Assembly: GCA_902363515.1 (NCBI GenBank)
Contig: CABJAN010000016.1
Span: 13,058 to 77,057, forward strand
Direction of reading: 5' to 3'
DNA from: Bacillota bacterium
Lineage (GTDB): Bacteria > Bacillota > Clostridia > Lachnospirales > Lachnospiraceae
Length of the DNA stretch: 64,000 bases
Shown here: in pieces, positions 18,579-27,264 of the stretch
Layout of the letters: each line of letters opens with the position of its first letter
Numbering within the stretch: the first letter of the stretch is position 1
The notes under the pieces: model-generated
The model's input: the letters and a program-made list of their open reading frames with translations, nothing else
What the model was told of the DNA's origin: nothing
Databases searched by the model: none
Program-made: the position numbers and the translations under genes

Positions 18579-20030
18579 TTATACAGATCCGTCTTTTCGA
18601 AATACCACAAGCACAGTCTTAAACAAAATCTTAAAATCTAATCCTATACTCCAGTTATTAATGTATTCACGATCCAGTTTTACCACTTCTTCAAAATCAG
18701 TAATATCACTTCTCCCGCTCACTTGCCACATTCCTGTAATTCCAGGCTTAATTGCAAGTCTTGCTCGATGATGCAGTTCATAAAGATTCACCTCACCAAC
18801 TAAAGGCGGTCTGGTTCCTACAATACTCATATCACCTTTTAACACATTAAAAAACTGCGGAAATTCATCTAAACTGGTTCTACGAATAAAATCTCCAATT
18901 CCTGTCTTCTTAGTTCCATCAGGAAGAATTCTATTTCCTATCACTCTGGGATCAAAATCCAGTTTAAACATTTTGCCATCACCTAACTTATTATCTTTCA
19001 TAAGTTCCGCTTTTCTTTCTTCTGCATCCATATACATGCTACGAAATTTGTACATTTTAAACTTTTTCCCATTTTTTCCTACTCTTACCTGAGAAAAAAA
19101 GATGGGACCTGGAGAACTAATATAGATTGCAGGGGCAACTAAAAGGAAAACCATACCTGTCAATATACACCCTACAAGACCACCTGCAATATCAATCATG
19201 CGTTTCATAAAGAGTGCTGATTCATTAGCATAATTCATGCTCGTAGTTAATACTGTGTAATTACCAAGCTTCTCCACAAACTGTTTTTTTCCTGGTTTGT
19301 TACTAATCTCCAAAAGACGAATATGTAATGTAACCCCTGTTTCTTCTAATTGTTCCATAAGTTTTTGTGAATATTGTAATCTTTTAGATGGAATGAGGAT
19401 CACTTCATCAATCCATTCCTTGCATATATATTGGGCGACAGTTTCTGTATTTGCCACCACTGGAATCCCTGCAATCGTTTGACCTCTCATATCCCGATCC
19501 TGCACAACTACTCCTGCAATTCGATATCCGGCATAATTATTCTCCAAAAGACTGCGCACCGTTTCTTCCGCAATCTTCTCATTTGTTATAATCAAAAGGG
19601 AACTTCCTTCTCTATTTACCGTCTTATTTTTAAGTTGGAATTTTCTTACTTCTCTTCCTACATAATTCAAAATCAAATAAAACAACAACGTCAATCCAAA
19701 AATAATTCTGGAATACTCCTCGCTCTTTTGAAAAAAGTAAAGATACGTCAGTATCAATCCTCCCATTACTACCGTTTGATGTACAGTGACAACTAATTCT
19801 CTGTAATGTCCTCTCCTTAAAACACCTTTTAATGTTCCTAAAGAAAGGATGACGATAATATCAACCATTTCTATAAACAATGCCATATTCCGATATAATT
19901 CTGATACATAGGGACTCATTCCTTGCGTTCTCAACATATACGCAAGCCAAAAAGCCAATTGCAGGCACAGCATATCCAACAAAATGAAATCATAATGCTT
20001 AAACCACCCCTCTACTTTTCTCTTGTACAT
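18579..20030 (-). CDS. polyprenyl glycosylphosphotransferase (priming sugar transferase)
   Basis: The N-terminal half has about five membrane segments and a CoA-binding-like domain (SSLLIITNEKIAEE...VNTETVAQYI). The C-terminal half is the bacterial sugar transferase domain: FMKRMIDIAGG, SPGPIFFSQVRVGKNGK, MYKFRSMYMDAE, GTRPPLVGEV and KPGITGMWQVSGRS. It transfers a sugar phosphate to undecaprenyl phosphate and starts repeat-unit synthesis. The ATG at 20030 is chosen because AAGGGGG lies 7 bases upstream; the in-frame start at 20111 would place a terminator hairpin in the coding region. It is the first gene of the operon. Confidence 0.93.
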   Translation of the reverse strand: MYKRKVEGWFKHYDFILLDMLCLQLAFWLAYMLRTQGMSPYVSELYRNMALFIEMVDIIVILSLGTLKGVLRRGHYRELVVTVHQTVVMGGLILTYLYFFQKSEEYSRIIFGLTLLFYLILNYVGREVRKFQLKNKTVNREGSSLLIITNEKIAEETVRSLLENNYAGYRIAGVVVQDRDMRGQTIAGIPVVANTETVAQYICKEWIDEVILIPSKRLQYSQKLMEQLEETGVTLHIRLLEISNKPGKKQFVEKLGNYTVLTTSMNYANESALFMKRMIDIAGGLVGCILTGMVFLLVAPAIYISSPGPIFFSQVRVGKNGKKFKMYKFRSMYMDAEERKAELMKDNKLGDGKMFKLDFDPRVIGNRILPDGTKKTGIGDFIRRTSLDEFPQFFNVLKGDMSIVGTRPPLVGEVNLYELHHRARLAIKPGITGMWQVSGRSDITDFEEVVKLDREYINNWSIGLDFKILFKTVLVVFRKDGSV

Positions 20031-20069
20031 AAATTTCCCCCTTATGAAACTTTTTCTAAAAAGTGCATG

Positions 20070-20103
20070 AAAAAATGCCAGCATATCAAGCATGCCAGCA
20101 TTT
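20070..20103 (-). terminator. intrinsic terminator/attenuator in the polysaccharide operon leader
   Basis: The arms AAATGCTGGCAT and ATGCTGGCATTT (minus strand) form a 12-pair stem with two G-U pairs and a 7-base loop, followed at once by a T-run. It lies between the predicted start of transcription near 20163 and the first ATG at 20030. It would stop RNA polymerase unless an antitermination factor acts. Confidence 0.7.
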
Positions 20104-20169
20104 ATCAACAATTTTCCTTTATGTTACTAAATCTAGTTATATTGCTTTAATGCTCATTAGCACGTTATT

Positions 20170-20198
20170 AATATACCATATAATTTATGGTTATTCAA
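20170..20198 (-). promoter_or_regulatory. sigma-A-type promoter of the polysaccharide operon
   Basis: On the minus strand TTGAAT (20198-20193) is separated by exactly 17 bases from TATATT (20175-20170). The predicted start near 20163 gives a leader of about 130 bases that contains the terminator hairpin. Confidence 0.65.
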
Positions 20199-20351
20199 CA
20201 AAATATCTTATATTCCCCCTTCCAAAATTTCACAATATTTTTATACTTTTTTCATTGCAATCTTAGAAATTCAAACAACTTATATCATAATATTGAGAAC
20301 ACTTAAGTCGGTAATTCGTTTTATTTTTTTCAGTTTATATCTCTCTTTTCG

Positions 20352-21122
20352 TTATTTTATACGTTTTTTATTTTTTAATAGAAGATGATAAAGTTTTAAA
20401 TTGTTATTACTGTTAATCTCCAATCCCTCATTTTCCAACACTTTTGCTGTATCCTGTGGATTTTCTCCACAGATATCTGCACCTAGAAGGTTTCGGTTCT
20501 GAAAAACCTGCTTTATCATTTCTTCTAACTCCACTAACTTCATCTCCCCCTGATCCCAGTTTGTCCTGGCATCTTCCATACAGAGAACATCCTTATCAAT
20601 AGACAAATATACTGGCAACTCTTTTCTTCCCTCCAAAAAGGCTTCCCACTGTTCCAGTTTTCCTTCTCGTAATTCCTCCTGTGTCACGAATACAACTCTG
20701 GAAGCAAGCTCAGATTTGCACTGTTCCATGCTTTCTTTCGGTGGTCCAACTACACATACTTCCTTCACATATGGATTCGTTTCTAGCACCTCTTTGACCC
20801 AGCTTCCGCAGGACAAGAGGCCGAAAAAAGCAGATGGTTGCATATCAGTATGATGATCAAATAGGATCAGAGAAAATGGCTGCTGCACCTTTTCCAGCCA
20901 AAATTTGCTCAGATAATGATAATTACCAGAATCTAGAAAGTGAATTCCTTCAAAATCATAATCCTGAATCCGTTTTTTGATCTCTTTCTGGGCATCTTCT
21001 CCACAATATCCATTGACTCCGGAAATATCCCTGCACTCCAGCCAGCAGGCTTCTATATTTTTGTGAAAATCTTCTTCTCTGTAAATCCCTGAAAAATCCA
21101 TAATGATTGTTTTTTTCTTCAT
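20352..21122 (-). CDS. arginase/agmatinase-fold (ureohydrolase) family protein
   Basis: The metal-binding motifs of the ureohydrolase fold are present: LILFDHHTDMQ near residue 105 (D-x-H-x-D) and YLSIDKDVL near 190 (S-x-D-x-D). The length of 256 residues is a little short, and the classic SDP ending of the second motif is changed to DVLCMED. The substrate may therefore not be arginine or agmatine; formiminoglutamase- or deacetylase-like roles are possible. The ATG at 21122 follows AGGAG by 8 bases; the in-frame start at 21176 has no site. It precedes the polysaccharide promoter but is probably a separate unit. Confidence 0.78.
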   Translation of the reverse strand: MKKKTIIMDFSGIYREEDFHKNIEACWLECRDISGVNGYCGEDAQKEIKKRIQDYDFEGIHFLDSGNYHYLSKFWLEKVQQPFSLILFDHHTDMQPSAFFGLLSCGSWVKEVLETNPYVKEVCVVGPPKESMEQCKSELASRVVFVTQEELREGKLEQWEAFLEGRKELPVYLSIDKDVLCMEDARTNWDQGEMKLVELEEMIKQVFQNRNLLGADICGENPQDTAKVLENEGLEINSNNNLKLYHLLLKNKKRIK

Positions 21123-21241
21123 GTTTTTACTCCTGTTTCTTCTATCAAAAATGGTATAAACTATTCTAGCATACATAATCCAAAAGAAAAAGGATACACT
21201 GTATTTTAGAATATTTTCAAATACAAAAAGGAGGACTTCCT

Positions 21242-21415
21242 ATGGGGGAATCGAAAAAAGAGGCTACTTCTCAGAAATGTGAAAAAGCTTCCTGCCAGTT
21301 TAAGATCGCAGAACTTCCTGATGCGTGTAAAGAAAAAATTCATACTTTTGAGCAGGAATTAAATAAACAGGGATTTTGGAATATTGCCCTGGTGGCATAT
21401 CAAAAGATAGAATAA
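21242..21415 (+). CDS. small hypothetical protein (57 aa)
   Basis: A perfect AAGGAGG lies 7 bases before the ATG. The product is hydrophilic, with two Cys in the first 18 residues (QKCEKASCQF) and a third in PDACKEK. It has a predicted helix KEKIHTFEQELNKQGFWNIALVAYQ. I do not recognise the family. It is the only plus-strand gene between the divergent arginase-like gene and the DacF gene, and shares the terminator with the latter. Confidence 0.65.
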   Translation: MGESKKEATSQKCEKASCQFKIAELPDACKEKIHTFEQELNKQGFWNIALVAYQKIE

Positions 21416-21432
21416 GCCTTAATCAAAAGAAA

Positions 21433-21478
21433 AACCGGTGGGTAGAGGGGTCTATATGCCCCCTTTTGCCCACCGGTT
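21433..21478 (-). terminator. bidirectional terminator at the end of the first dacF gene
   Basis: AACCGGTGGG pairs with CCCACCGGTT, with an inner G4/C5 stem, and the minus strand continues with a T-run. The hairpin starts inside the DacF coding sequence, so the last residues of the protein (NRWAKGGI) are encoded by the stem. Confidence 0.75.
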
Positions 21479-22690
21479 CATGGTCTGTTCCAAACACCAG
21501 GAATAGTCGATTTCTTTCACTGCATTTCCTGCCACTACTTCTTCTGTTTTCCAGGTTTCACCGTTGACCTGGTACTGGATCTCTCCTATCTTTTCTCCTT
21601 TTCTCACAGGCGCTTCTAAAAAAGTTTTTCCTCGATAAATGGTCTTTACTTCATCTCCCGCCCCTAGAAGCATCTGCATATCCTCTGTTTCCATCCTCAC
21701 AGTGGAGACTTTGGCTCCTTCTCCCAGTATCTCGCTTTGTCCTTTTTCTACTGGTATGGCGGAAGGAATCTGAGGCAATCTGGCTTCTGAAAGTGCATGA
21801 ACGCTGTAATGCTCCAATCCATGCTCCATAAGTTTTCTGGTATCCTGCCATTTGTAGCTTTTGTTATTAGGCCAGCCGCAGCCTAGCAGAGCTACGATCA
21901 GCGTTTTCCCATCCCGTTCTAATGCTCCTATGTAACAATATCCTGCCTCTGATGTAAAACCCGTCTTACCGCTTAGTGCCCCTTCCATCATGGACAAAAA
22001 GGCATTATGATTATTGCAGGAAAAGCTCCGCTTTCCCGACACATCTTGAAAGCTATAACTGGGTGTTCGGGTGATTTCCAAAAACGCTTCTTTTTTCGGA
22101 GACTGGGAAATACAGTAGCGCATAATTCTTCCAAGGTCTGTGGCAGTGGTATGGTGCTTTTTTATTTCACCTTGAACCTCTTCCTGGGCATCTAGCCCGT
22201 TTGGAGTAATAAACCAGGTATTTTCACAACCAATTTCCTTTGCTTTCTCATTCATTTTCGCTGCAAATTCTGAAACACTGCCTCTTAAATGTTCTGCCAG
22301 AATCACTGCTGAATCATTATGGCTTTCCAGCATGAGAGAATATAGCAAATCTTTCACAAAGAATTCTTCTCCTTCGATTGCTCCCAAATGAACCTTTGGC
22401 ATGGATGCTGCATATGCAGAGGTTTTTGCCGTTTCTTCCAGATTGCACTGTTCCAGAATCAGAATACAGGTCATAATTTTTGTGGTACTTGCCATAGCTC
22501 TTGGCTCCTCTGCATTTTTCCCATATAACACTCTTCCTGATGTTCCATCCATGAGAACTGCGGACAAGGCATAGAGATTCCCTGGCTCTGTAGTTTCCTT
22601 ATGATTGCTTGCATAGGTATAAAAAGAATTGTTTAAAATTCCCATAAGAAGCAGGCATACCACCACTATTTTCTTACATGTCTTCTTCAT
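21452..22690 (-). CDS. D-alanyl-D-alanine carboxypeptidase (DacF family)
   Basis: A signal peptide (KKIVVVCLLLMGILNNSFYTYA) is followed by the penicillin-binding transpeptidase fold. The active-site serine and lysine lie in AMASTTKIMT near residue 67. The second motif SHNDSAV is S-x-N, and the third is GKTGFTSEAGYC near 240. A C-terminal PBP5-type domain follows (about 320-400). Such enzymes trim the fifth D-alanine of peptidoglycan stem peptides outside the cell. At 412 residues it is full length. A second gene of the same family lies at 28752-29942. Confidence 0.92.
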   Translation of the reverse strand: MKKTCKKIVVVCLLLMGILNNSFYTYASNHKETTEPGNLYALSAVLMDGTSGRVLYGKNAEEPRAMASTTKIMTCILILEQCNLEETAKTSAYAASMPKVHLGAIEGEEFFVKDLLYSLMLESHNDSAVILAEHLRGSVSEFAAKMNEKAKEIGCENTWFITPNGLDAQEEVQGEIKKHHTTATDLGRIMRYCISQSPKKEAFLEITRTPSYSFQDVSGKRSFSCNNHNAFLSMMEGALSGKTGFTSEAGYCYIGALERDGKTLIVALLGCGWPNNKSYKWQDTRKLMEHGLEHYSVHALSEARLPQIPSAIPVEKGQSEILGEGAKVSTVRMETEDMQMLLGAGDEVKTIYRGKTFLEAPVRKGEKIGEIQYQVNGETWKTEEVVAGNAVKEIDYSWCLEQTMNRWAKGGI

Positions 22691-22754
22691 ATCTGCACAC
22701 TCCCTTTTTATACCTTATGTACAGGCATAAGAAAACATGTGCAATTTTATTTGT

Positions 22755-23762
22755 TTACTTACACTCTTTTAATACCAATTCTACCTGTTTTACCGTTAAT
22801 CCCATCTTCTGTGCAATTTTCTCTGGTGGCATACCATCTTCATAACGTGCCAAAATTTTTCCTTTTTCCAGACCTTTTTCTATACCTTTTTCTATACCTT
22901 CTGCAATACCTTCACGCTTTAATTCTTCCAATGCCTTACACATATTCATTCTGCCTCCTTTTTGTTTCAAAGCCTGATTCATAATCTCCTGAGACTCTGT
23001 AATTGCTCCAATTACGAGTCCGATTTCCGAATCAATTTCCTGATTCTTGTAAACATCAGAAATTTTTCCATACTCTCTTTTAAAAATATTCCGACTCACT
23101 TCAAAGACAGCATGAACATCTGGATTTTTAAAATGAAACTTTTCACTGTCCCGTACCTGAATTAGATTCATCTTGTAATCATTTACTACAAAATGTAGTT
23201 TTTCCGGAACATTTAACATATCTGTCAATGATACTGGACCATCCCATGCGCTTTCACCATAGTATACGCAAATTGTAATCATTGGATGCAAACGGTCCTC
23301 CTTACACAATCCCGAAAGGAATTCTTCTGAATCCTTCCACTTTCCTTCTGTTTTATTTTTCTTTGCTATTTCCTGGTATTCTTTTACATATCCAAGCGTG
23401 TCACCTAACATAATTCGCAAAGGCATACCATAATGAACCTTTTGTTGATTTTCCAGCCCTAAAATCACGAAATCCACACCATAGGCGCTCTTTTTTACCA
23501 CATCCAATACTTTCTGGAGCGTGTCCGCATGCGTATTGAATTTAAGAACTGTTGAAAGATCTGTATCTGCTTCTTCCAATTCTCCTGGTTTAATCACATC
23601 CTCCCCATCAAATAAAATCGCATTAAACAGATCCGCAAACCTTGCATTATCTCTCCAAAAATTCTTTAAAATAGTATCAGGTTTTACTTTATTCTTTTCA
23701 GCCGTATCAATCACCCCTGTTCTTTTGCTTCTACTATAGCATAGTTTTCCTATGTCTTCCAC
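22755..23762 (-). CDS. Rpn-family PD-(D/E)XK recombination-promoting nuclease/putative transposase
   Basis: The core shows the Rpn/YhgA pattern: FADLFNAILFDGE near residue 41, VHYGMPLRIMLGDTLGYVKEYQ, and MITICVYYGESAWDGPVSL. The C terminus has Gly-Glu-Lys repeats (EGIEKGIEKGLEKG), then a helix-turn-helix-like tail (MPPEKIAQKMGLTVKQVELVLK), both common in this family. Known members cut DNA and promote RecA-independent recombination. The start is uncertain: the upstream GTG at 23762 has no ribosome site, and translation could begin at V17. Confidence 0.82.
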   Translation of the reverse strand: MEDIGKLCYSRSKRTGVIDTAEKNKVKPDTILKNFWRDNARFADLFNAILFDGEDVIKPGELEEADTDLSTVLKFNTHADTLQKVLDVVKKSAYGVDFVILGLENQQKVHYGMPLRIMLGDTLGYVKEYQEIAKKNKTEGKWKDSEEFLSGLCKEDRLHPMITICVYYGESAWDGPVSLTDMLNVPEKLHFVVNDYKMNLIQVRDSEKFHFKNPDVHAVFEVSRNIFKREYGKISDVYKNQEIDSEIGLVIGAITESQEIMNQALKQKGGRMNMCKALEELKREGIAEGIEKGIEKGLEKGKILARYEDGMPPEKIAQKMGLTVKQVELVLKECK

Positions 23763-23853
23763 TTCTTTTCTTCGATAACTTTTCCTCCATTTTCCCTTTT
23801 TATGCTAAAAGAAGCCACCATGCTACCGCATGCCAGCTTCCCGCTTACCATTC

Positions 23854-24423
23854 CTATACATTTAATTGCAACTGAATCTCTTCCTCTGCTTCTGCCTTAA
23901 AGTCTTCCATCTGCACTGGGTCGATTTCCGGCAACTCATCCAATCCTTGAACCCCGAAATTTCTCAAAAATTCTTCTGTTGTTCCTAACAAAATGGGTTT
24001 TCCAGGGGCATCCAAACGCCCTACTTCCTGTACCAGACCATACTCTATAAGCTTAGACACCGCATGGTCGCATTTTACCCCTCTGATTTTTTCAATTTCC
24101 AGTTTTGTCACAGGTTGTTTGTAGGCAATAATGGACAACGTTTCCAGCATAACATCCGAAAGAACTGCTTTTTTGGGCTGCAATGCCATGTTTACCAGGT
24201 ATTCATAATATTCTTCCTTAGTACACATCTGAAAGGCGTTTTCCAATTCAATGATTTTAATGCCTCGTCCCTCTTCCTGGTAATTGAGCATCATATTCTG
24301 TACAATTTTTCTAGTAGTTTCCGGGTCATGTCCAATGGCTTTTGCCAATGCCGGTAATTCCACAGATCCTCCCATAGCAAACAAAAGCGCCTCAATGGCT
24401 CCTTCTATTTTTTTTTGCTCCAT
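23854..24423 (-). CDS. scpB: segregation and condensation protein B
   Basis: The protein has two winged-helix domains typical of ScpB: EGAIEALLFAMGGSVELPALAKAIG at the start and the conserved ETLSIIAYKQPVTKLEIEKIRGVKCDHAVSKLIEYGLVQEVGRLDAPGKP. It forms the kleisin part of SMC condensin with ScpA. The ATG at 24423 follows the ScpA stop by 4 bases with AAGGA(A) and GGAGAGAGG upstream; the in-frame start at 24468 overlaps scpA and is not conserved. Confidence 0.95.
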   Translation of the reverse strand: MEQKKIEGAIEALLFAMGGSVELPALAKAIGHDPETTRKIVQNMMLNYQEEGRGIKIIELENAFQMCTKEEYYEYLVNMALQPKKAVLSDVMLETLSIIAYKQPVTKLEIEKIRGVKCDHAVSKLIEYGLVQEVGRLDAPGKPILLGTTEEFLRNFGVQGLDELPEIDPVQMEDFKAEAEEEIQLQLNV

Positions 24424-24427
24424 TTCC

Positions 24428-25180
24428 TTATCCTCTCTCCAGCAAAGACTCAATTTCAATCTCGTCAAAAATCTGTTTCTGACTGATGCGAATTGCTCCG
24501 ATTTTCATTAATTCCAAAATTGCCAGAAAGGTAACAATTACCTGTACTTTACTTGCCTGTTTTTTCAAAAGGACACTAAAGCAAAAGGTTTTATGCTCTC
24601 TGGCATAATGCTCTATTTCTTCCATTTTTTCTGGAAGACTGACCTCTTCTTTTTCAATTTTTCCAAATTTACTGCGAATGGGGTCAATTTTTTCTTCTTG
24701 TCTTCGCATGACACTCTGAAAAATCTGGTTCAACTTTTCTAATGTTAATCCGTCTAAAAGCTGGCTGGTATCTACTGGCTCTCGGTATGACAAAACTTCC
24801 TTGGGAATCGTTGGCAGCTTGTATACATTTTTTGCAGCCTGCGCCATACGATCCCGCAGCTCATAAGACATGTATTTATACATCTTATATTCCAGAAGCT
24901 GACGCACTAGTTCTTCCCTTGGGTCTTCCTCTTCTCCCTCTTCTGTAGTCTCTCTTGGAAGAAGCATCCTGCATTTAATGGAAATTAGGGTAGCTGCCAT
25001 AACCATAAACTCACTCATTACATTCAGGTCTTCCCGTTCCATAGCATGAATATAATCCATGTATTGATTGGTGATTTCTACAATGGGAATATCATATATA
25101 TTCACTTTATTTTTTTCTATCAGATGTAAAAGTAAATCCAGCGGACCTTCAAACACCTGGAGTTTTACGGGAATTCCCAT
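24428..25180 (-). CDS. scpA: segregation and condensation protein A
   Basis: The N terminus VKLQVFEGPLDLLLHLIEKNKVNIYDIPIVEITNQYMDYI is the kleisin signature that binds the SMC neck. The C terminus VTFLAILELMKIGAIRISQKQIFDEI is the winged helix that binds the SMC head. At 250 residues it is normal. With SMC (not in this window) and ScpB it forms the condensin that organises and separates chromosomes. Confidence 0.96.
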   Translation of the reverse strand: MGIPVKLQVFEGPLDLLLHLIEKNKVNIYDIPIVEITNQYMDYIHAMEREDLNVMSEFMVMAATLISIKCRMLLPRETTEEGEEEDPREELVRQLLEYKMYKYMSYELRDRMAQAAKNVYKLPTIPKEVLSYREPVDTSQLLDGLTLEKLNQIFQSVMRRQEEKIDPIRSKFGKIEKEEVSLPEKMEEIEHYAREHKTFCFSVLLKKQASKVQVIVTFLAILELMKIGAIRISQKQIFDEIEIESLLERG

Positions 25181-25238
25181 GCTTCTTACCTCTTCTTTTT
25201 TTCTGGAATTTTGTCACTAAGAGCCATTTTACACTATT

Positions 25239-26033
25239 TTATTCTGGAACACAAGTAATCAACACCAATTCTCTTGGATTAAAAATCCGAATGGGCAGAG
25301 TATGTTCCCCCAACCCAGCGCTAACGATTAAATGGTGTTTCTCTTTTTCAAAATCCCCACGACAATATTTAGGAAAAAGCCTAAAGTCTGGACTGATGAC
25401 ACCGCCTAAAAATGGCAACCGCATCATGCCTCCATGATAATGTCCTGAAAGAGTCAAATCTCCACCCCATTCCAAGTAGGTATCCCCATATTTGGGAGTG
25501 TGTGCAAGAAGGATATGGAATTTCTCCTTAGATGCTTTTCCTACCAGGCGATTCATGGTTTTTATGGACAATTCTACTTTTTTCCTTTTTTTATAATATT
25601 CTTCTGGCAGGGCTAGTCCGCTAATCTGGATTTTCTCTCCCTTGATTTTCAGGGAACTGCTACTGTTTTCTAACATAATAACCCCAAGCTTTTGAATTTT
25701 TTTCTCGAATATCCGGTACTCTTCTCCATACACCTGTGGGTATTTTTTCATCCGTTGCTCGTGGTTTCCAAGACCATAGTATATAGGAGCGATCCTGACT
25801 GCTTTTTTGATGAAATCATAAGCAATTTTTACAGATTTCTCCTTTTTTCCAAGCACCAAATCTCCGGCAATGCAGATGATATCCGGTTTTGTCTCCTGTA
25901 AAGCTTCGAGCAAATTTTCATTCTTCTTTCCCAATTCTACATTGTGCAAGTCACTAATCATAGCTATGGTGAAACTGTGATTCTGTAGTTTGTGGGAAGA
26001 TATGGTATACTTTACTGTTTTAAATTTTTTCAT
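25239..26033 (-). CDS. metallophosphoesterase (YaeI/YkuE-like)
   Basis: The calcineurin-like metal motifs are in order: AMISDLHN near 26-32 (D-x-H), CIAGDLVLG near 55 (G-D), YGLGNHE near 90 (G-N-H-E), LLAHTPKY near 177 and LSGHYHGG near 195 (G-H-x-H). The family includes membrane-proximal phosphodiesterases acting on lipid-linked or UDP-linked substrates. There is no clear signal peptide here. It sits upstream of no obvious partner, 59 bases from scpA. Confidence 0.88.
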   Translation of the reverse strand: MKKFKTVKYTISSHKLQNHSFTIAMISDLHNVELGKKNENLLEALQETKPDIICIAGDLVLGKKEKSVKIAYDFIKKAVRIAPIYYGLGNHEQRMKKYPQVYGEEYRIFEKKIQKLGVIMLENSSSSLKIKGEKIQISGLALPEEYYKKRKKVELSIKTMNRLVGKASKEKFHILLAHTPKYGDTYLEWGGDLTLSGHYHGGMMRLPFLGGVISPDFRLFPKYCRGDFEKEKHHLIVSAGLGEHTLPIRIFNPRELVLITCVPE

Positions 26034-26060
26034 TTTTCACCTGAACACTTTCTAACTACA

Positions 26061-26097
26061 TATAAAAGGGCTATCGCAAATACGACAGCCTTTTATA
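26061..26097. terminator. bidirectional terminator between the Panacea locus and the phosphoesterase gene
   Basis: TATAAAAGG...CCTTTTATA arms with an inner CTATCG/CGACAG stem form a long hairpin ending in T-runs on both strands. It follows the toxin-candidate stop by only 13 bases. Confidence 0.7.
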
Positions 26098-26109
26098 TAG
26101 CCTTTATAC

Positions 26110-26703
26110 TCATATATACACATGGGAAAATCCAAATCCTATAGGTGTCTTAAATTCATCAGGATATGAATATGCTTCATTTTTACAAAAATGTCGGAGT
26201 TCTATACCTGAAAAACATTCTTCAACTTTCAATGTATATTGTCCATCGCCAAGTTCTCTTGTCTCATTTTTAGAATCAATACGTTTATCTGCTATCTTAA
26301 ACAAACGGTCAATATCCGAAAACTCTGCACTACCATATTCATAATAGTTATTAATTGTTTCTTGGTCATCCTCTTTTTTCGCTTTCACCAGCATATCAAC
26401 AAGCGAACGTTCATCTTCTTCCAATTTATCATATTGATTTTTTCTAAACAGCAAACCACATTTAAGTGAAAAAAACAACACAACACATCCAATAGAATCT
26501 TTAACCAGGTATATCCTAGTTTCACCACCCAAATCTTCGTCCCATGCTTTATTTTTCAAATATTCGCCAAGCGTATTATTATTTCTTTGAGAATAAAATT
26601 CTCTAATGATGTCTTTGTTCTTTGGGTTTGAAGTCAATAATTCACATGTAAAGTCACGAAAGTATTGGCGTGTTTCCTCAATCGTTATAGTAATCCCCTC
26701 CAA
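26110..26703 (-). CDS. putative toxin partner of the Panacea antitoxin (GNAT-like, possibly 3'-shortened)
   Basis: The 197-residue product lies 6 bases after the Panacea gene. The segment GETRIYLVKDSIGCVVLFFSLKCGLLF and the ending ECFSGIELRHFCKNEAY resemble beta-strands of the GNAT acetyltransferase fold. The usual acetyl-CoA loop (Q/R-x-x-G-x-G/A) is not seen before the stop, so the protein may be cut short. The only canonical in-frame start is a TTG at 26703, while a perfect GGAGGGG lies just inside the frame. Initiation at a weak codon shortly after it (for example ATA) is possible. The toxin role comes from context, not from a proven motif. Confidence 0.5.
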   Translation of the reverse strand: MEGITITIEETRQYFRDFTCELLTSNPKNKDIIREFYSQRNNNTLGEYLKNKAWDEDLGGETRIYLVKDSIGCVVLFFSLKCGLLFRKNQYDKLEEDERSLVDMLVKAKKEDDQETINNYYEYGSAEFSDIDRLFKIADKRIDSKNETRELGDGQYTLKVEECFSGIELRHFCKNEAYSYPDEFKTPIGFGFSHVYI

Positions 26704-26709
26704 ACTAAG

Positions 26710-27171
26710 CTATCTTTTCCCTTGTGCTTTACGAACTGCCAATTCATGTGTTGCATCTACCATCATTGCGTTTAGACTCATTTTGACATTTCCGTTATCA
26801 GAAGATTTTAAACCTTTACGGGCTTTTTTCCAGGAAAATTCATCATGTGATAAACTACTGAGTTTCCATGAAGAAACAGTTCCATAACGTTCAAGAACAT
26901 CTTTTAACATTTTTTCTGTATCTAACGATACAGACTCTTCTACATCAGAGAAGCGAGAATCTGTCAAATATTCATGTCTAACACTTTTTAATACAGGTCC
27001 ATATTTCCATCCGTAAAAATCCTCATCAAATAAAACGGTTCTATTATACATGAGGGATTCTCTCTGTGCAAAATACATCAATTTATGCATCTTCATTTCA
27101 TCCATATTTGTATGGAATCTTTCCCTATACATACTGTATAAAACTTTCGCAACTGCCAACGTTTTTTCCAT
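26710..27171 (-). CDS. Panacea/SocA-like (DUF4065) antitoxin-type protein
   Basis: The sequence begins with LAVAKVLYSMYRERFHTNMDEMKMHKLMYFAQRESLMYNRTVLFDEDFYGWKYGPVLKSVRHEY. The pattern K-x-x-K-L-x-Y-F-A-Q and F-x-x-W-x-Y-G-P-V is the DUF4065 signature. Members neutralise unrelated toxins or deliver them for proteolysis (SocA, PanA). The length of 153 residues is normal. A promoter with an inverted repeat at its -10 box lies upstream, suggesting self-control. The downstream gene is the natural toxin candidate. Confidence 0.82.
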   Translation of the reverse strand: MEKTLAVAKVLYSMYRERFHTNMDEMKMHKLMYFAQRESLMYNRTVLFDEDFYGWKYGPVLKSVRHEYLTDSRFSDVEESVSLDTEKMLKDVLERYGTVSSWKLSSLSHDEFSWKKARKGLKSSDNGNVKMSLNAMMVDATHELAVRKAQGKR

Positions 27172-27207
27172 AATAAATATCCCTCCTCTATACTTATTTT
27201 GTCCTAT

Positions 27208-27229
27208 GTGTGTCTTCCATTATACACAC
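27208..27229 (-). promoter_or_regulatory. promoter -10 and operator-like inverted repeat of the Panacea locus
   Basis: GTGTGT (27229-27224 on the minus strand) and ACACAC (27213-27208) form an inverted repeat around TATAAT (27224-27219). The -35 region is poor. About 35 bases downstream is GAGGAGGG before the antitoxin ATG. A repressor bound here would cover the -10 box. Confidence 0.55.
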
Positions 27230-27264
27230 GTTCTAACCAAAAAGCCATTAAAAATCTATGATAT

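Noticed and set aside
22890..22935. Tandem repeat in the Rpn gene as a possible mobile or CRISPR-like repeat
   Set aside because: It encodes the Gly-Glu-Lys repeats that are normal near the C terminus of this family.
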